Position numbers and translations under genes: made by a program. The notes below the pieces were generated by a model. It was not told where the DNA came from and searched no databases. It was given only the letters and a program-made list of their open reading frames with translations. Below are positions 55,502-63,793 of a stretch of 64,000 nt of DNA, piece by piece (the stretch's first letter is position 1; each line of letters begins with the position of its first letter). The stretch is from Bradyrhizobium sp. 138 (GTDB taxonomy: Bacteria; Pseudomonadota; Alphaproteobacteria; Rhizobiales; Xanthobacteraceae), in contig NZ_JADPKT010000022.1 in the NCBI RefSeq assembly GCF_023074075.1, positions 472,405 through 536,404 of the forward strand, written 5' to 3'.

Positions 55502-55609
55502 GCCGGTGGTGAAGAGCGCTGTTACTTCGGTGTCGGAGGTTCGAGCCCTCCCGGACGTCAGTCCGTAGCTCAGTTGGTAGAGCACGATCAGCCTCGCTTG
55601 TTCCCCGGC
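55502..55609 (+). ncRNA. Y-RNA-like unit D with permuted tRNA-like module
   Basis: Basal stem GCCGG/CCGGC (55502-55506, 55605-55609). Core TGGTG/CCTCG with one T-C mismatch, bulge CTTGTTCC, second helix CTG/CAG. Apical module: T arm GGAGG-TTCGAGC-CCTCC, acceptor-like hairpin CGGAC-GTCA-GTCCG, D arm GCTC-AGTTGGTA-GAGC. GG in the D loop and TTC in the T loop would allow the tertiary contact of a tRNA elbow. It ends 39 bases before the rsr start. Confidence 0.8.
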
Positions 55610-55648
55610 ACCCGTTTCCATTCCCCATCAACCCAAGAGGAGGCCGTC

Positions 55649-56974
55649 ATGGTCAGGCTCAACAAAATCGTTCGCGCCTTCACGCGTGAGGGCGCGCGCG
55701 TAACACGCTTCACGCCCGAAATGGAGTTGAAGCGTGCGCTGATGAACTGCCTCCTGTGGGAGAATCAGTTCTACGAGGACGGCGTCGCGATCGCCGATCG
55801 CATCAAGGCCCTGGTCCCCAAGGTCGCGCCAGCCCGTGTGGCGCAGCTTGCGATCGAGGCACGCGACGTGATGAAGCTGCGGCACGCGCCGCTGCTCGTC
55901 ATCCGCGAGATGGCGCGGAACGAGAAGCACCGCGCCCTCGTCGCCGACACGCTTTACCGGGTGATCCAGCGTCCCGACGAAATGACGGAGCTGCTCGCGA
56001 TCTACTGGGCGGATGCGCTGGGGCCGATACAGCAGCGCAAGCGTCAGCCGGTCTCCGCGCAGATCAAGAAGGGTCTTGCCCGGGCACTGACCAAGTTCGA
56101 CGCCTATCAGCTTGCCAAGTGGGACCGCGACGGCGCGGTGCGCATCAGGGACGTGCTGTTCCTGGTGCACGCCAAGCCGAAGGATGCCGAGCAGGAGAAG
56201 GTGTGGAAGCAGCTCGTTGATGGCGAGCTCGCCTCACCCGACACCTGGGAGGTCTCGCTCTCGGCCGGCAAGAGCAAGCGCGAGACCTTCGAGCGGCTGA
56301 TTGCCGAGAAGAAGCTCGGCGGCCTGGCGCTGCTGCGCAATCTGCGGCTGATGCAGAAGGCAGAGGTCCCGCGCGAGACCATCGCAGGCGCGATCGAGGC
56401 GATGCGGACGGATCGTATCCTTCCCTATCGCTTCATCACGGCGGCGCGCTATGCGCCGGACTTCGAGCCCGAGCTCGAAGCCGCGATGCTCAAGTCGGTC
56501 AAGGACCATGTGCGGCTCCCCGGCCGCACCCGGCTCCTGATCGATGTGTCGGGATCGATGTTCGCAGCCCTCTCCGCGCAGTCGGAAATGACGCGCGCGG
56601 AGGCGGCATGCGGTCTGGCGATTCTCGCCCGCGAGATCTGCGGCGAGGTCGAGATCTTCACCTTCTCCGACAGGGTGGTGAAGGTCCCTCCCCGCCGCGG
56701 CTTCGCGCTTCGCGATGTGATCATCGACTCGCAACCGCATAGCGGGACCTGGCTCGGCAAGGCGGTGGCGGAGATCGACCGCAAGGGCGATCGCCTGATC
56801 GTCTTCACCGACGAGCAGAGCCACGACCAGGTGCCCGAGCCGAAGGCCCGCGGCACCATCGTGAACGTGGCCTCGTATCAGCACGGTGTCGGACACGGCG
56901 ACTGGACGCGCGTCAACGGCTTCTCCGAGGCCGTGGTCGCGTGGATCGCAGCGTCGGAGACGGCGTTGAACTGA
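55649..56974 (+). CDS. rsr: Ro60-like RNA-binding protein Rsr (TROVE and VWA domains)
   Basis: 441 residues from ATG 55649, preceded by AAGAGGAGG; an open frame to 55394 is translated tRNA-like sequence and is rejected. The N-terminal TROVE domain is built of helical pairs (RALMNCLLWENQFYEDGVAI; LAKWDRDGAVRIRDVLFLVH) and ends about residue 285. The VWA domain has the metal-site motif LLIDVSGSMFAALSAQ (about residues 295-310) and FTDEQSHD. Ro60 rings bind misfolded RNAs in the central hole and Y RNAs on the outside. Four Y-RNA-like units lie directly upstream, and the RNA ligase rtcB follows. The order differs from Salmonella, where Y RNA genes follow rsr. Confidence 0.93.
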   Translation: MVRLNKIVRAFTREGARVTRFTPEMELKRALMNCLLWENQFYEDGVAIADRIKALVPKVAPARVAQLAIEARDVMKLRHAPLLVIREMARNEKHRALVADTLYRVIQRPDEMTELLAIYWADALGPIQQRKRQPVSAQIKKGLARALTKFDAYQLAKWDRDGAVRIRDVLFLVHAKPKDAEQEKVWKQLVDGELASPDTWEVSLSAGKSKRETFERLIAEKKLGGLALLRNLRLMQKAEVPRETIAGAIEAMRTDRILPYRFITAARYAPDFEPELEAAMLKSVKDHVRLPGRTRLLIDVSGSMFAALSAQSEMTRAEAACGLAILAREICGEVEIFTFSDRVVKVPPRRGFALRDVIIDSQPHSGTWLGKAVAEIDRKGDRLIVFTDEQSHDQVPEPKARGTIVNVASYQHGVGHGDWTRVNGFSEAVVAWIAASETALN

Positions 56975-56989
56975 TGCACAACGACAACG

Positions 56990-57018
56990 GCCCCGGACGC
57001 AGGGACTGCGCCCGGGGC
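56990..57018 (+). promoter_or_regulatory. Strong hairpin between rsr and rtcB
   Basis: GCCCCGG-A-CGCAG-GGA-CTGCG-C-CCGGGGC: twelve pairs with one mismatch. It is not followed by a T-run, so it is more likely a stabilising or processing hairpin in the rsr-rtcB message than a terminator. The remaining gap before rtcB is about 70 bases. Confidence 0.5.
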
Positions 57019-57089
57019 TCCGGAAATCTCCGAAATGATCCGCTCGCCCCCCGGTTATGGTGCGCGTGGAATGACAAGGACCCACGACC

Positions 57090-58430
57090 ATGCGACGACC
57101 CGATCCCTACATGGAACGCGCCCGCGAGCTCTGCCTCGCCGCCGGCGTCGACCCCGACTCGCGCGTCGGCGAAGGACGCGGCCAGCCGGCCTGGTGCCTG
57201 TACAAGGACGCCGCGCGCAAGGAGCATCTTGCCCGCGAGGCCAATGCGACCGCGAGCTCGATCGCCGAGTTCCGAATGCAGGACGCCCGCTTCCAGAATG
57301 CGCCGCTGAAGATCTTCGGCCCGCATGAGGATGCGACCGTGGCGCAGATGCGCAACTGCATGGCGGTCGGCAACGTCGTATCCGGCGTGATCTGCGCCGA
57401 CGGCCATCTCGGTTACGCCCAGCCGGTCGGCGGGGTCATCGCCTATGAGAAGCAGATCAGCATCTCCGGCGTCGGCTTCGACATCGGCTGCGGCAACATG
57501 GCGGCCCGGCTCGACACGCGCTTCGACGACATCGCAGGTCTCGTGCCCACGATCATCCGCGACGTCGCCAGGACGATCTCGTTCGGCGTCGGCCGTGCCA
57601 ACGCCGAACGAGCCGAGCACGATCTGTTCGACGACGGCGATGCCTGGCGCGAGAGCGACATGGAGGCCTATCGTCAGAAGGCGGTGAGCCAGCTCGGCAC
57701 GGTCGGATCGGGCAACCATTATGTCGACCTCATGCGCGACGAGGAGGGCTTTGTCTGGATCGGCGTCCATTTCGGAAGCCGCGGTCTCGGCCACACCTCC
57801 GCGACGCGCTACCTCAAGGCCGCCGGCGGCAAGGACGGCATGAACGTCCCGCCCGCAGTGGTCGACGAGGATAGCGAGATCGGCCGCCGCTACATCGCGG
57901 CGATGCAGCTCGCCGGGCGTTATGCCTATGCGGGCCGCGAGTGGGTGGTCGAGCGCGTCCGCCGGATCATCGGCGGCAGCGTCGCCGAGAGCGTGCACAA
58001 CCACCACAATTATGCCTGGCGTGAGACCCACGACGGGCGCGATCTGTGGGTCGTGCGCAAGGGTGCGACGCCGGCGTTTCCCGGCCAGAAGGGATTCGTC
58101 GGGGGATCGATGGGCGACGACGCCGTCATTCTCGAAGGCGTCGACAGTCCGGAAGCCAAGGCCTCGCTCTACTCGACCGTGCATGGCGCCGGCCGCCTGT
58201 TCGGACGAAGGGAGGCGAAGCGGCGGTTCTCGCGCGAACAGATGGACCAGTGGCTCAACGAGCGCGGCGTCACCTTGATCGGTGCCGACCTCGACGAGAG
58301 CCCGATGGCCTATCGCCGCCTGCCCGACGTGCTGGCGCAGCACGCCGGCACCGTGCGCGTGCTGCACACGCTGCGGCCGTTCGCCGTCGCCATGGCCGGC
58401 GAAGGCGAGTTCGATCCGTGGAAGGACTGA
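57090..58430 (+). CDS. rtcB: RNA-splicing ligase RtcB
   Basis: Manganese/GTP-dependent ligase joining 2',3'-cyclic phosphate (or 3'-phosphate) and 5'-OH RNA ends, for example of damaged tRNA. The metal-binding site is in GVGFDIGCGNMAARL (about residue 131). GSGNHYVDL, HFGSRGLGH and SVHNHHNYAW supply the metal histidines. The guanylated histidine is in STVHGAGRLFGR (about residue 365). The 446 residues are complete. It lies behind rsr in one direction. No rtcA cyclase or rtcR regulator gene is present in the window. Confidence 0.95.
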   Translation: MRRPDPYMERARELCLAAGVDPDSRVGEGRGQPAWCLYKDAARKEHLAREANATASSIAEFRMQDARFQNAPLKIFGPHEDATVAQMRNCMAVGNVVSGVICADGHLGYAQPVGGVIAYEKQISISGVGFDIGCGNMAARLDTRFDDIAGLVPTIIRDVARTISFGVGRANAERAEHDLFDDGDAWRESDMEAYRQKAVSQLGTVGSGNHYVDLMRDEEGFVWIGVHFGSRGLGHTSATRYLKAAGGKDGMNVPPAVVDEDSEIGRRYIAAMQLAGRYAYAGREWVVERVRRIIGGSVAESVHNHHNYAWRETHDGRDLWVVRKGATPAFPGQKGFVGGSMGDDAVILEGVDSPEAKASLYSTVHGAGRLFGRREAKRRFSREQMDQWLNERGVTLIGADLDESPMAYRRLPDVLAQHAGTVRVLHTLRPFAVAMAGEGEFDPWKD

Positions 58431-58472
58431 TCCAAGCAGCAGGCGGGAGGCATTGCCTCCCGCCTGCACCAT

Positions 58473-58820
58473 CTATGTTTGCTGCTCATCCCGATGTCGC
58501 TGGAACAGACGCTGCGCCAGCAGCGCATGGCCCAGCGTGCCGCCGGCACGCACGGCCGCCGCAATAAACGCGGCTTCGGCGACCTCCTCGCGCGTCGCGC
58601 CAGCCTTCGCCGCCTGCGCGGTATGGACGTCCAGACAATAGGCGCATTGCGTGGTCAGCGCGACCGCAAGCGAAATCAGCTCGCGATATTTGGACGGGAT
58701 CACTCCGTCCTGGCGCTCGACCGCATGATTGAACGCCAGGAACGCGTTGGCCTCGATCGGCGCCGACGCCACGAGGGCCGGGATCGACTTCAGATCGTCA
58801 GCCTTTTGATAGTCGGTCAT
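58473..58820 (-). CDS. Carboxymuconolactone decarboxylase family protein (AhpD-like)
   Basis: 115 residues of the all-helical CMD/AhpD fold. The redox motif is TTQCAYCLDVHTAQAAKAG, with the Cys-x-x-Cys pair and histidine of alkylhydroperoxidase-type members; the N-terminus has GVIPSKYRELISLAVAL. It is probably a thiol-dependent reductase or a small stress protein. It lies three bases behind an ECF sigma factor gene, so it is probably the main target of that factor's operon. Confidence 0.92.
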   Translation of the reverse strand: MTDYQKADDLKSIPALVASAPIEANAFLAFNHAVERQDGVIPSKYRELISLAVALTTQCAYCLDVHTAQAAKAGATREEVAEAAFIAAAVRAGGTLGHALLAQRLFQRHRDEQQT

Positions 58821-58823
58821 GTC

Positions 58824-59345
58824 TCATCTCGTCAGGTATTCGCGCATCAAGGCACGGGCGCGGTGCAAGCGGGCTTTCACGGTCTGCCGGGAGGCCCCAA
58901 GTGCCGCGGCGATGTCGTCGATGGTCATTTCCTTGACGTCGCGCATCAAGGCGACGTCGCGATAGTGCGGCGGCAGCGCCTCGAAGGCGGCGGCCACGTC
59001 GAGCCGCAGATCCGCTTCGGGGCGCGCAAGGAGTGCCGCCTCCATCTCGGCGTCATCGATCGCCGGCGCAAGGCCGGCCTTGCGGGCAAGCCGCAGGCAT
59101 TCGCGGCGGACCACGCTGAACAGCCAGGCCGAAAACGCCAGCAGCGAGCGGATCGTCCCGACATGCCGGAACAGGATCCACAGCGCCTCCTGCGTCGCAT
59201 CCTCGGCATCGGCCGAGCTGCGGCAGGTCACGCGTGCGTAGCGGCGGATGTCCGGCTGGGCCGTCTCCAGCAGACGCGCGATCGCTTGGGGGTCGCCGAG
59301 CCGCGCCGCATCGAACAGGCTTTGCGAGATCGCGGCCGCGCTCAC
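58824..59345 (-). CDS. ECF-type RNA polymerase sigma factor
   Basis: 173 residues from GTG 59345, which overlaps the stop of the preceding gene (GTGA). Region 2 is RYARVTCRSSADAEDATQEA with the core-binding and -10 helix, and region 4 is LPPHYRDVALMRDVKEMTID, ending in the HTH DDIAAALGASRQTVKARLHR. No anti-sigma gene is adjacent and there is no C-terminal extension, so the control of its activity is unclear. The operon DUF2892-sigma-CMD suggests a response to oxidative or electrophile stress. Confidence 0.92.
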   Translation of the reverse strand: MSAAAISQSLFDAARLGDPQAIARLLETAQPDIRRYARVTCRSSADAEDATQEALWILFRHVGTIRSLLAFSAWLFSVVRRECLRLARKAGLAPAIDDAEMEAALLARPEADLRLDVAAAFEALPPHYRDVALMRDVKEMTIDDIAAALGASRQTVKARLHRARALMREYLTR

Positions 59346-59554
59346 GACACCCCTCCCTTGCCGATGCCGGCCATCGCACACATCGGACAATAGCCGACCA
59401 GCCCGGTCAATGCGAAGCCAGCGCCGCCGAGCGCAACCAGCCAAGCTGCGGTGCCGGCCAGATAGACAAGTGCTCCAACGGCGACCGCGATGCCTACGAC
59501 AACCCGCACCGCCTGATGCAGGCTGCCGATGTTCTTTCTGTAAAATCCCATCAC
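59342..59554 (-). CDS. DUF2892 family small membrane protein
   Basis: 70 residues with two membrane helices (AVRVVVGIAVAVGALVYLAG and WLVALGGAGFALTGLVGYCP). The start MMGFYRKNIGSLHQAVRV and the conserved CP motif (GYCPMCAMAG) place it in DUF2892, often found near rhodanese or redox proteins. It is the first gene of the sigma factor operon and its stop overlaps the sigma start. Confidence 0.88.
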   Translation of the reverse strand: MMGFYRKNIGSLHQAVRVVVGIAVAVGALVYLAGTAAWLVALGGAGFALTGLVGYCPMCAMAGIGKGGVS

Positions 59555-59643
59555 ACCCTCTGATTTGAGCCGAGGCCAAATGCCTCGACTGACAGGAGGA
59601 TGCGAAGACCCAAAAGGATTCGCGGCCGCACGAATTTTTTCGG

Positions 59644-60828
59644 TCAGCCTCCGACGGCCTGATAGGCTAGACGCTTGAACTCGAAGAAGAACGGATTCCA
59701 GAAGCCCATGTAGCGTTGGGTCATGAGCACGCCGGCGATATTGGCCTCAGGGCAAATCCACCAATGGGTGCCGGCAAGGCCGCCCCACTGGAATTCACCG
59801 GTCGAAGTCGGGGGATCAAACGGCGTCGGCGCGAAAGTGACGGCGCCGCCGAGGCCAAAGCCCTTGCCGGGGATCGGACCGAGATTGGCGAAACGAATGG
59901 TTTGGCCCGCGGGCAGCTGGTTCGTCATCATCAGCCGCAGCGTCTCCGGCTTCAGCAGCGCATCCGAACCGGGCAACAGCGCGCGGAGCAGCGCGAGCAT
60001 GTCAGGCAGGGTCGAGACCAGGCCACCGCCGCCCGAGAGCCGCGGGAACGGCCGCCGATAGGCTTGTGGAAACGGCAGATTGTCCGCGCGCGTGAGACCA
60101 GGCTTCATGGGATCGAGCACGTCGGCGCCATTGTAGAGCGCGACCAGCCTGCCCTGTTCCGCCTCGGGCACGTGGAAACCTGTGTCGGTCATGCCGAGCG
60201 GATCGAGGATGCGCACCTTCAGGAAGGCATCGAGCGGCTGGCCGGAGACGACCTCCACGATCCGGCCGAGCACGTCGGTCGCCACCGAATATTCCCAGCC
60301 ACTCCCGGGATGATAGGACAGCGGCAGATCGGCGAGCCTGTCGATCAGGTCGGTGAGCGGCGTCAGCGGATTGAGCACGCGCGCCTCGTTGTAAGCTTTG
60401 AACAGCACCGTGCCGGGGTCGAAGACGCCGTAGCTGAGACCGGAGGTATGGGTCAGAAGCTGGCGGATCGTGATCGGGCCTTTCGCCGGCTCGACGTCAG
60501 AAAGACCAGCCGCGCCCTGCTTCAGCACCTTGCGATTGCCGAGCTGCGGCAGGAATTTCTCGACCGCGTCATCGAGCCCGATGCGGGCCTCCTCGACCAG
60601 CAGCATGATCGCACAGGTGACGAAGATCTTGGTGTTGGAGAACGCCCGGAAGATATGGTCCGGCCGCAGCGCAGTGTTCGTCTCGCGGTCGGCAAAGCCG
60701 ATACATTGCTGGTCGACCACCTCGCGCCCGCGCAGCACGGCCCAGGATGCACCCGGAATGATCTCCTGGTCGGCGTAGCGCTGCATCGCCGTCCGTACGG
60801 CGGAAAAATCGCTGACCCTGGCGTCCAT
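59644..60828 (-). CDS. Serine hydrolase of the beta-lactamase class C / esterase family
   Basis: 394 residues. The nucleophile motif is FRAFSNTKIFVTCAIM (SxxK). The second motif lies in WEYSVATDVLGRIV (Tyr-Ser-Val, the YxN position), and a third, HWW-type segment occurs near the end (LAGTHWWICPEANIAG). No signal peptide is seen, so it is likely cytoplasmic, like EstB-type esterases. Antibiotic hydrolysis is not implied. Confidence 0.87.
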   Translation of the reverse strand: MDARVSDFSAVRTAMQRYADQEIIPGASWAVLRGREVVDQQCIGFADRETNTALRPDHIFRAFSNTKIFVTCAIMLLVEEARIGLDDAVEKFLPQLGNRKVLKQGAAGLSDVEPAKGPITIRQLLTHTSGLSYGVFDPGTVLFKAYNEARVLNPLTPLTDLIDRLADLPLSYHPGSGWEYSVATDVLGRIVEVVSGQPLDAFLKVRILDPLGMTDTGFHVPEAEQGRLVALYNGADVLDPMKPGLTRADNLPFPQAYRRPFPRLSGGGGLVSTLPDMLALLRALLPGSDALLKPETLRLMMTNQLPAGQTIRFANLGPIPGKGFGLGGAVTFAPTPFDPPTSTGEFQWGGLAGTHWWICPEANIAGVLMTQRYMGFWNPFFFEFKRLAYQAVGG

Positions 60829-60894
60829 GTGTCTCCCCGAATTTGTGGTTGGGACGGTATAGCGACAATTCGCAGGAAATGAAGGGCGGTGCGC

Positions 60895-61587
60895 CTATCC
60901 TTCCCTCATGAACGCCGTCACGTACAGCCGACGCCGGATCCGCATGCCCTGCCGCTGGTACAGCGCGATCGCGGAGGAGTTGTTCGAGAACACGTGCAGG
61001 AACGGAATTTCGCCGCGGGCCTCGATCCGGCGCGCGACCGCCGCGAGCAACGCCTGCGCATAGCCGCGACCGCGATAGTCCGGATGGACGCAGACGGCCG
61101 TCATCTCGACGAACTTCCCCGGCTTCATCCGCTCGCCCGTCATCGCGACCAGCTCGCCGCCGGCGCGGATGCCGAGGAATGTGCCGAGCTCATGGGTGCG
61201 CAGCGCGAACGGACCGGGCTTGGTCAGCTCCACCAGCGTTGTCATCGCAGGCACATCGGCCGCTCCCAGCGTGACGATCTCGGCGTCGCGCAGCGGACTC
61301 TCGGCGGGCGAACCGATCATCTGTTCGCCGGTCTCGGCCAGCACGACCTTGAAGCCGGCGGGAACTTCGACCGGCTCCGGCGTGAACAGCGCGGCGACCT
61401 GCGAGGGCGACATGAGATCACCGAGCGCCGCAAAGCTTGCCTCGGACATGTCGACCATGTCGGCAAACGGCGTCATGTCGACGGGATAGCGCAGCGCCCG
61501 CAGGCCGCCTTCGGCCAAATGCTTGTGGCTCGTCGTCAACGCGCTGCAGATCGGACGATCCAGCAGCGCCTCATCGCGCTCGGACAC
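60895..61587 (-). CDS. GNAT family N-acetyltransferase
   Basis: 230 residues. The acetyl-CoA pocket is in VCVHPDYRGRGYAQALLAAV, the usual (Q/R)xxGxG motif, and FSNNSSAIALYQRQGMRIRR is the C-terminal helix/strand of the fold. The N-terminal half (TPFADMVDMSEASFAALGD) is an extra domain found in the FR47-like branch. Substrate unknown. It lies between the hydrolase and the Lin0512 gene, the latter four bases upstream. Confidence 0.88.
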   Translation of the reverse strand: MSERDEALLDRPICSALTTSHKHLAEGGLRALRYPVDMTPFADMVDMSEASFAALGDLMSPSQVAALFTPEPVEVPAGFKVVLAETGEQMIGSPAESPLRDAEIVTLGAADVPAMTTLVELTKPGPFALRTHELGTFLGIRAGGELVAMTGERMKPGKFVEMTAVCVHPDYRGRGYAQALLAAVARRIEARGEIPFLHVFSNNSSAIALYQRQGMRIRRRLYVTAFMREG

Positions 61588-61591
61588 CGGC

Positions 61592-61939
61592 CTAGTCCTT
61601 GTCGAAGCTGACGATGACGGCAGCGTTCGCGATGAGGATGGGGTCGTTGGCCACCTCCGTGGCCGAGGGAATCTCCAGCCCGCCCTTGACCGCGGTGACG
61701 GTCACGGTGCCATAAGGCAACTCCTTGGCCACCGCCTCTTTGTCGACGTCTTCGGGATCGGGCACGCCGATCGTGACGTCGACGAACATGTCGTTCGCGG
61801 TCTTGTCGATCATCCGGAAGAAGCCGAGGCTGGAATGCCGGATGGCATCCGACACCGCGCGCTTCGCCGCCTTGGTGGCGTCCCTGCCGTGGACGTCGAC
61901 GCCCATGCCCATCTCGGTGACACAACGAACGCGGGTCAT
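61592..61939 (-). CDS. Lin0512 family protein
   Basis: 115 residues, the typical length. The conserved regions MGMGVDVHGRDATKAAKRAV and AIRHSSLGFFRMIDK, and the middle TIGVPDPEDVDKEAVA, match the Lin0512/TIGR02058 family of unknown function. AGGAA precedes the ATG at 61939. Its coding region ends four bases before the GNAT gene, so the two probably share a transcript. Confidence 0.85.
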   Translation of the reverse strand: MTRVRCVTEMGMGVDVHGRDATKAAKRAVSDAIRHSSLGFFRMIDKTANDMFVDVTIGVPDPEDVDKEAVAKELPYGTVTVTAVKGGLEIPSATEVANDPILIANAAVIVSFDKD

Positions 61940-62029
61940 TTCATATTCCTGTGGTTGGTTTGGTGATTGCGAGTGTCGGCGATCGGAGGGCGCGAGACAA
62001 GTTGTTATCGTAGCGAGAGCGGAGGCCCC

Positions 62030-62098
62030 GTAGCCCGCATGAGCGAAACGACATGCGGGAACACTTTACCCGGATATCGCTACGCTCATCCGGGCTAC
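62030..62098. repeat. Intergenic inverted repeat (GTAGCCCG type)
   Basis: GTAGCCCGCATGAGCG (62030-62045) and CGCTCATCCGGGCTAC (62083-62098) pair with one mismatch. It is a dispersed Bradyrhizobium-type palindrome between the Lin0512 and acetolactate-synthase-like genes. Confidence 0.6.
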
Positions 62099-62127
62099 AA
62101 AGCCGGATTGCGTCACTGCGCTGTCCA

Positions 62128-63793
62128 TCACGCCTTCGCCTTCTCATGCGCCCGCAGCTCGTCGACCAGCACCCGCACGTTCTCCGAATAGTCGATCGGG
62201 ATCGAGACCAGATGCACGCCGCCCTCCCTAAAGGCCGCATCGAGCGTCGGGCCAAAGCTGTCGATGCCCGCAATGCGATGGCCCTTGGCGCCGTAAGCCT
62301 TGGCGTAAAGCGCAAAGTCCGGATTGCCAAAAGTCATGCCGTAATCGGCGAAATGATCGACGGCCTGCTTCCAGCGGATCATGCCGTAGGCGTTGTCCTC
62401 GAGCACCAGCACGACGAGGCTGAGCTTGAGGCGGACGGCGGTTTCCATCTCCTGGCTGTTCATCATGAAGCCGCCGTCGCCGGCGACCGCGAGCACGCGG
62501 CGGTCGGGATAGAGCATCGCGGCCATCATCGCCGACGGCAGGCCGGCGCCCATGGTCGCCAGCGCATTGTCGAGCAGCAGCGTGTTGGCGACGCGGGTGC
62601 GGTAGTTGCGCGCGAACCAGATCTTGTACATGCCGTTGTCGAGCGCGACGATGCCGTTCTCCGGGATCACCTGGCGGATGTCGTGCACGGATCCGCTGCG
62701 GCGTCGGTGGCCAGCGCGCCTCGGTGGCGCGGTCGGCGATGTGGCCGAGGATCTTTTCACGCAACGGCAGCAGCGCCGCGGCCTGCGGCAGCCTGCCTTC
62801 GAGCCGATCGGCGAGCAGCTCCAGGCTCGGGCCGACATCGCCGACAAGCTCGGCGTCGGGAAAATAGACCTGCTCGACGCTCGCCGACGTGTAGCTCACG
62901 TGAATCACCTTCGGCCCCGACGGGCCCATGATGAAGGGGGGTTTCTCGATCGGGTCGTGACCGATTGCGACGATCAGGTCGGCGGCGTCGATGGCGTCGT
63001 GGACATAGTCGCGCTCGGACAGCGCGGCAGTGCCCATGTAGAGATTGGTACCGCCGGGTACGGTGCCCTTGCCCATTTGCGTCGTGAAGAACGGAATGCC
63101 GGTGCGCCGCACGAAGCTTGCGATACCGTGGGTCGATCGCGGCCGGCTGGTTGCCGCGCCCATCATCACCAGCGGACGCTTTGCGGCCGAAATCATCTCG
63201 GCAGCACGGTCGAGCGCGCCGCGATGGGCGACCGGGATCTCGATCGGATGGATCGGGATCACGGGAACGGCGGGCACCTCGTCGCCGGCGATGTCCTCAG
63301 GCAGCTCGAGATGCACCGGCCCGGGCCGCTCCTCCATCGCGACGCGGAAGGCGTTGCGCACCACGGTCGGAATGCTGGAGGCGCTGACGATCTGCCGCGA
63401 CAGCTTCGTCAGCGGCTTCATGGTCGCGACCACGTCCACGATCTGGAAGCGCGCCTGCCGGCTGCTCATGATCGGCTTTTGGCCGGTGATCAGGATCATC
63501 GGCATCGCGCCGAGATGCGCATAGGCCGCGCCCGTCGACAGGTTGAGAGCACCGGGGCCGAGCGTCGACAGGCAAACGCCGGGCTTGCCGGTCAGCCGCC
63601 CATGCGTGGCGGCCATGAAAGCGGCGGCCTGCTCGTGGCGGGTCAGGACCAACTCTATTTTGGAGGTGCGCAGCGATTCCACCACATCGAGATTCTCCTC
63701 GCCGGGAACGCCGAAGATGCGATCGACCCCTTCATTCTCGAGCGCGGCGACAAACAGGTCCGATCCCTTCACCTTGCGCTCCTGCCCGCTCAT
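62128..63793 (-). pseudogene. Acetolactate-synthase-like ThDP enzyme, split by a one-base frameshift
   Basis: From ATG 63793 (GGAGACAAC upstream) one frame encodes the N-terminal two thirds: the catalytic glutamate in LTRHEQAAAFMAATHGRL, then GPGALNLSTGAAYAHLGAMP and VHLELPEDIAGDE. Near 62688, just after TPQRI, the frame ends in nonsense. The next frame continues the same protein (VHDIRQVIPENGIVALDNGM) through the ThDP-binding GDGGFMMNSQEMETA...NAYG motif to 62128. One extra base in the GGATCCGTG context accounts for it. Otherwise both halves are intact and complete to a normal length of about 550 residues, so this is either a recent mutation or a sequencing error. Confidence 0.85.

Noticed and set aside
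55021..55609. CRISPR-like array based on the repeated TGGTGAAG motif
   Set aside because: Spacing is irregular (about 90 to 210 bases), the repeats are short and occur with a separate 3' partner motif, and the intervening sequence folds. No cas genes are nearby.
55358..55621. Minus-strand open frame with AGFEPATSRL
   Set aside because: That peptide is the typical false product of the reverse strand of a tRNA T arm. It only confirms the tRNA-like content of unit C.
55394..55648. Long N-terminal extension of the Rsr reading frame
   Set aside because: The peptide contains VAQWIERFPAS and SVAQLVEH, which are well-known products of translating tRNA sequence. A strong ribosome-binding site precedes ATG 55649, so the extension is not protein.
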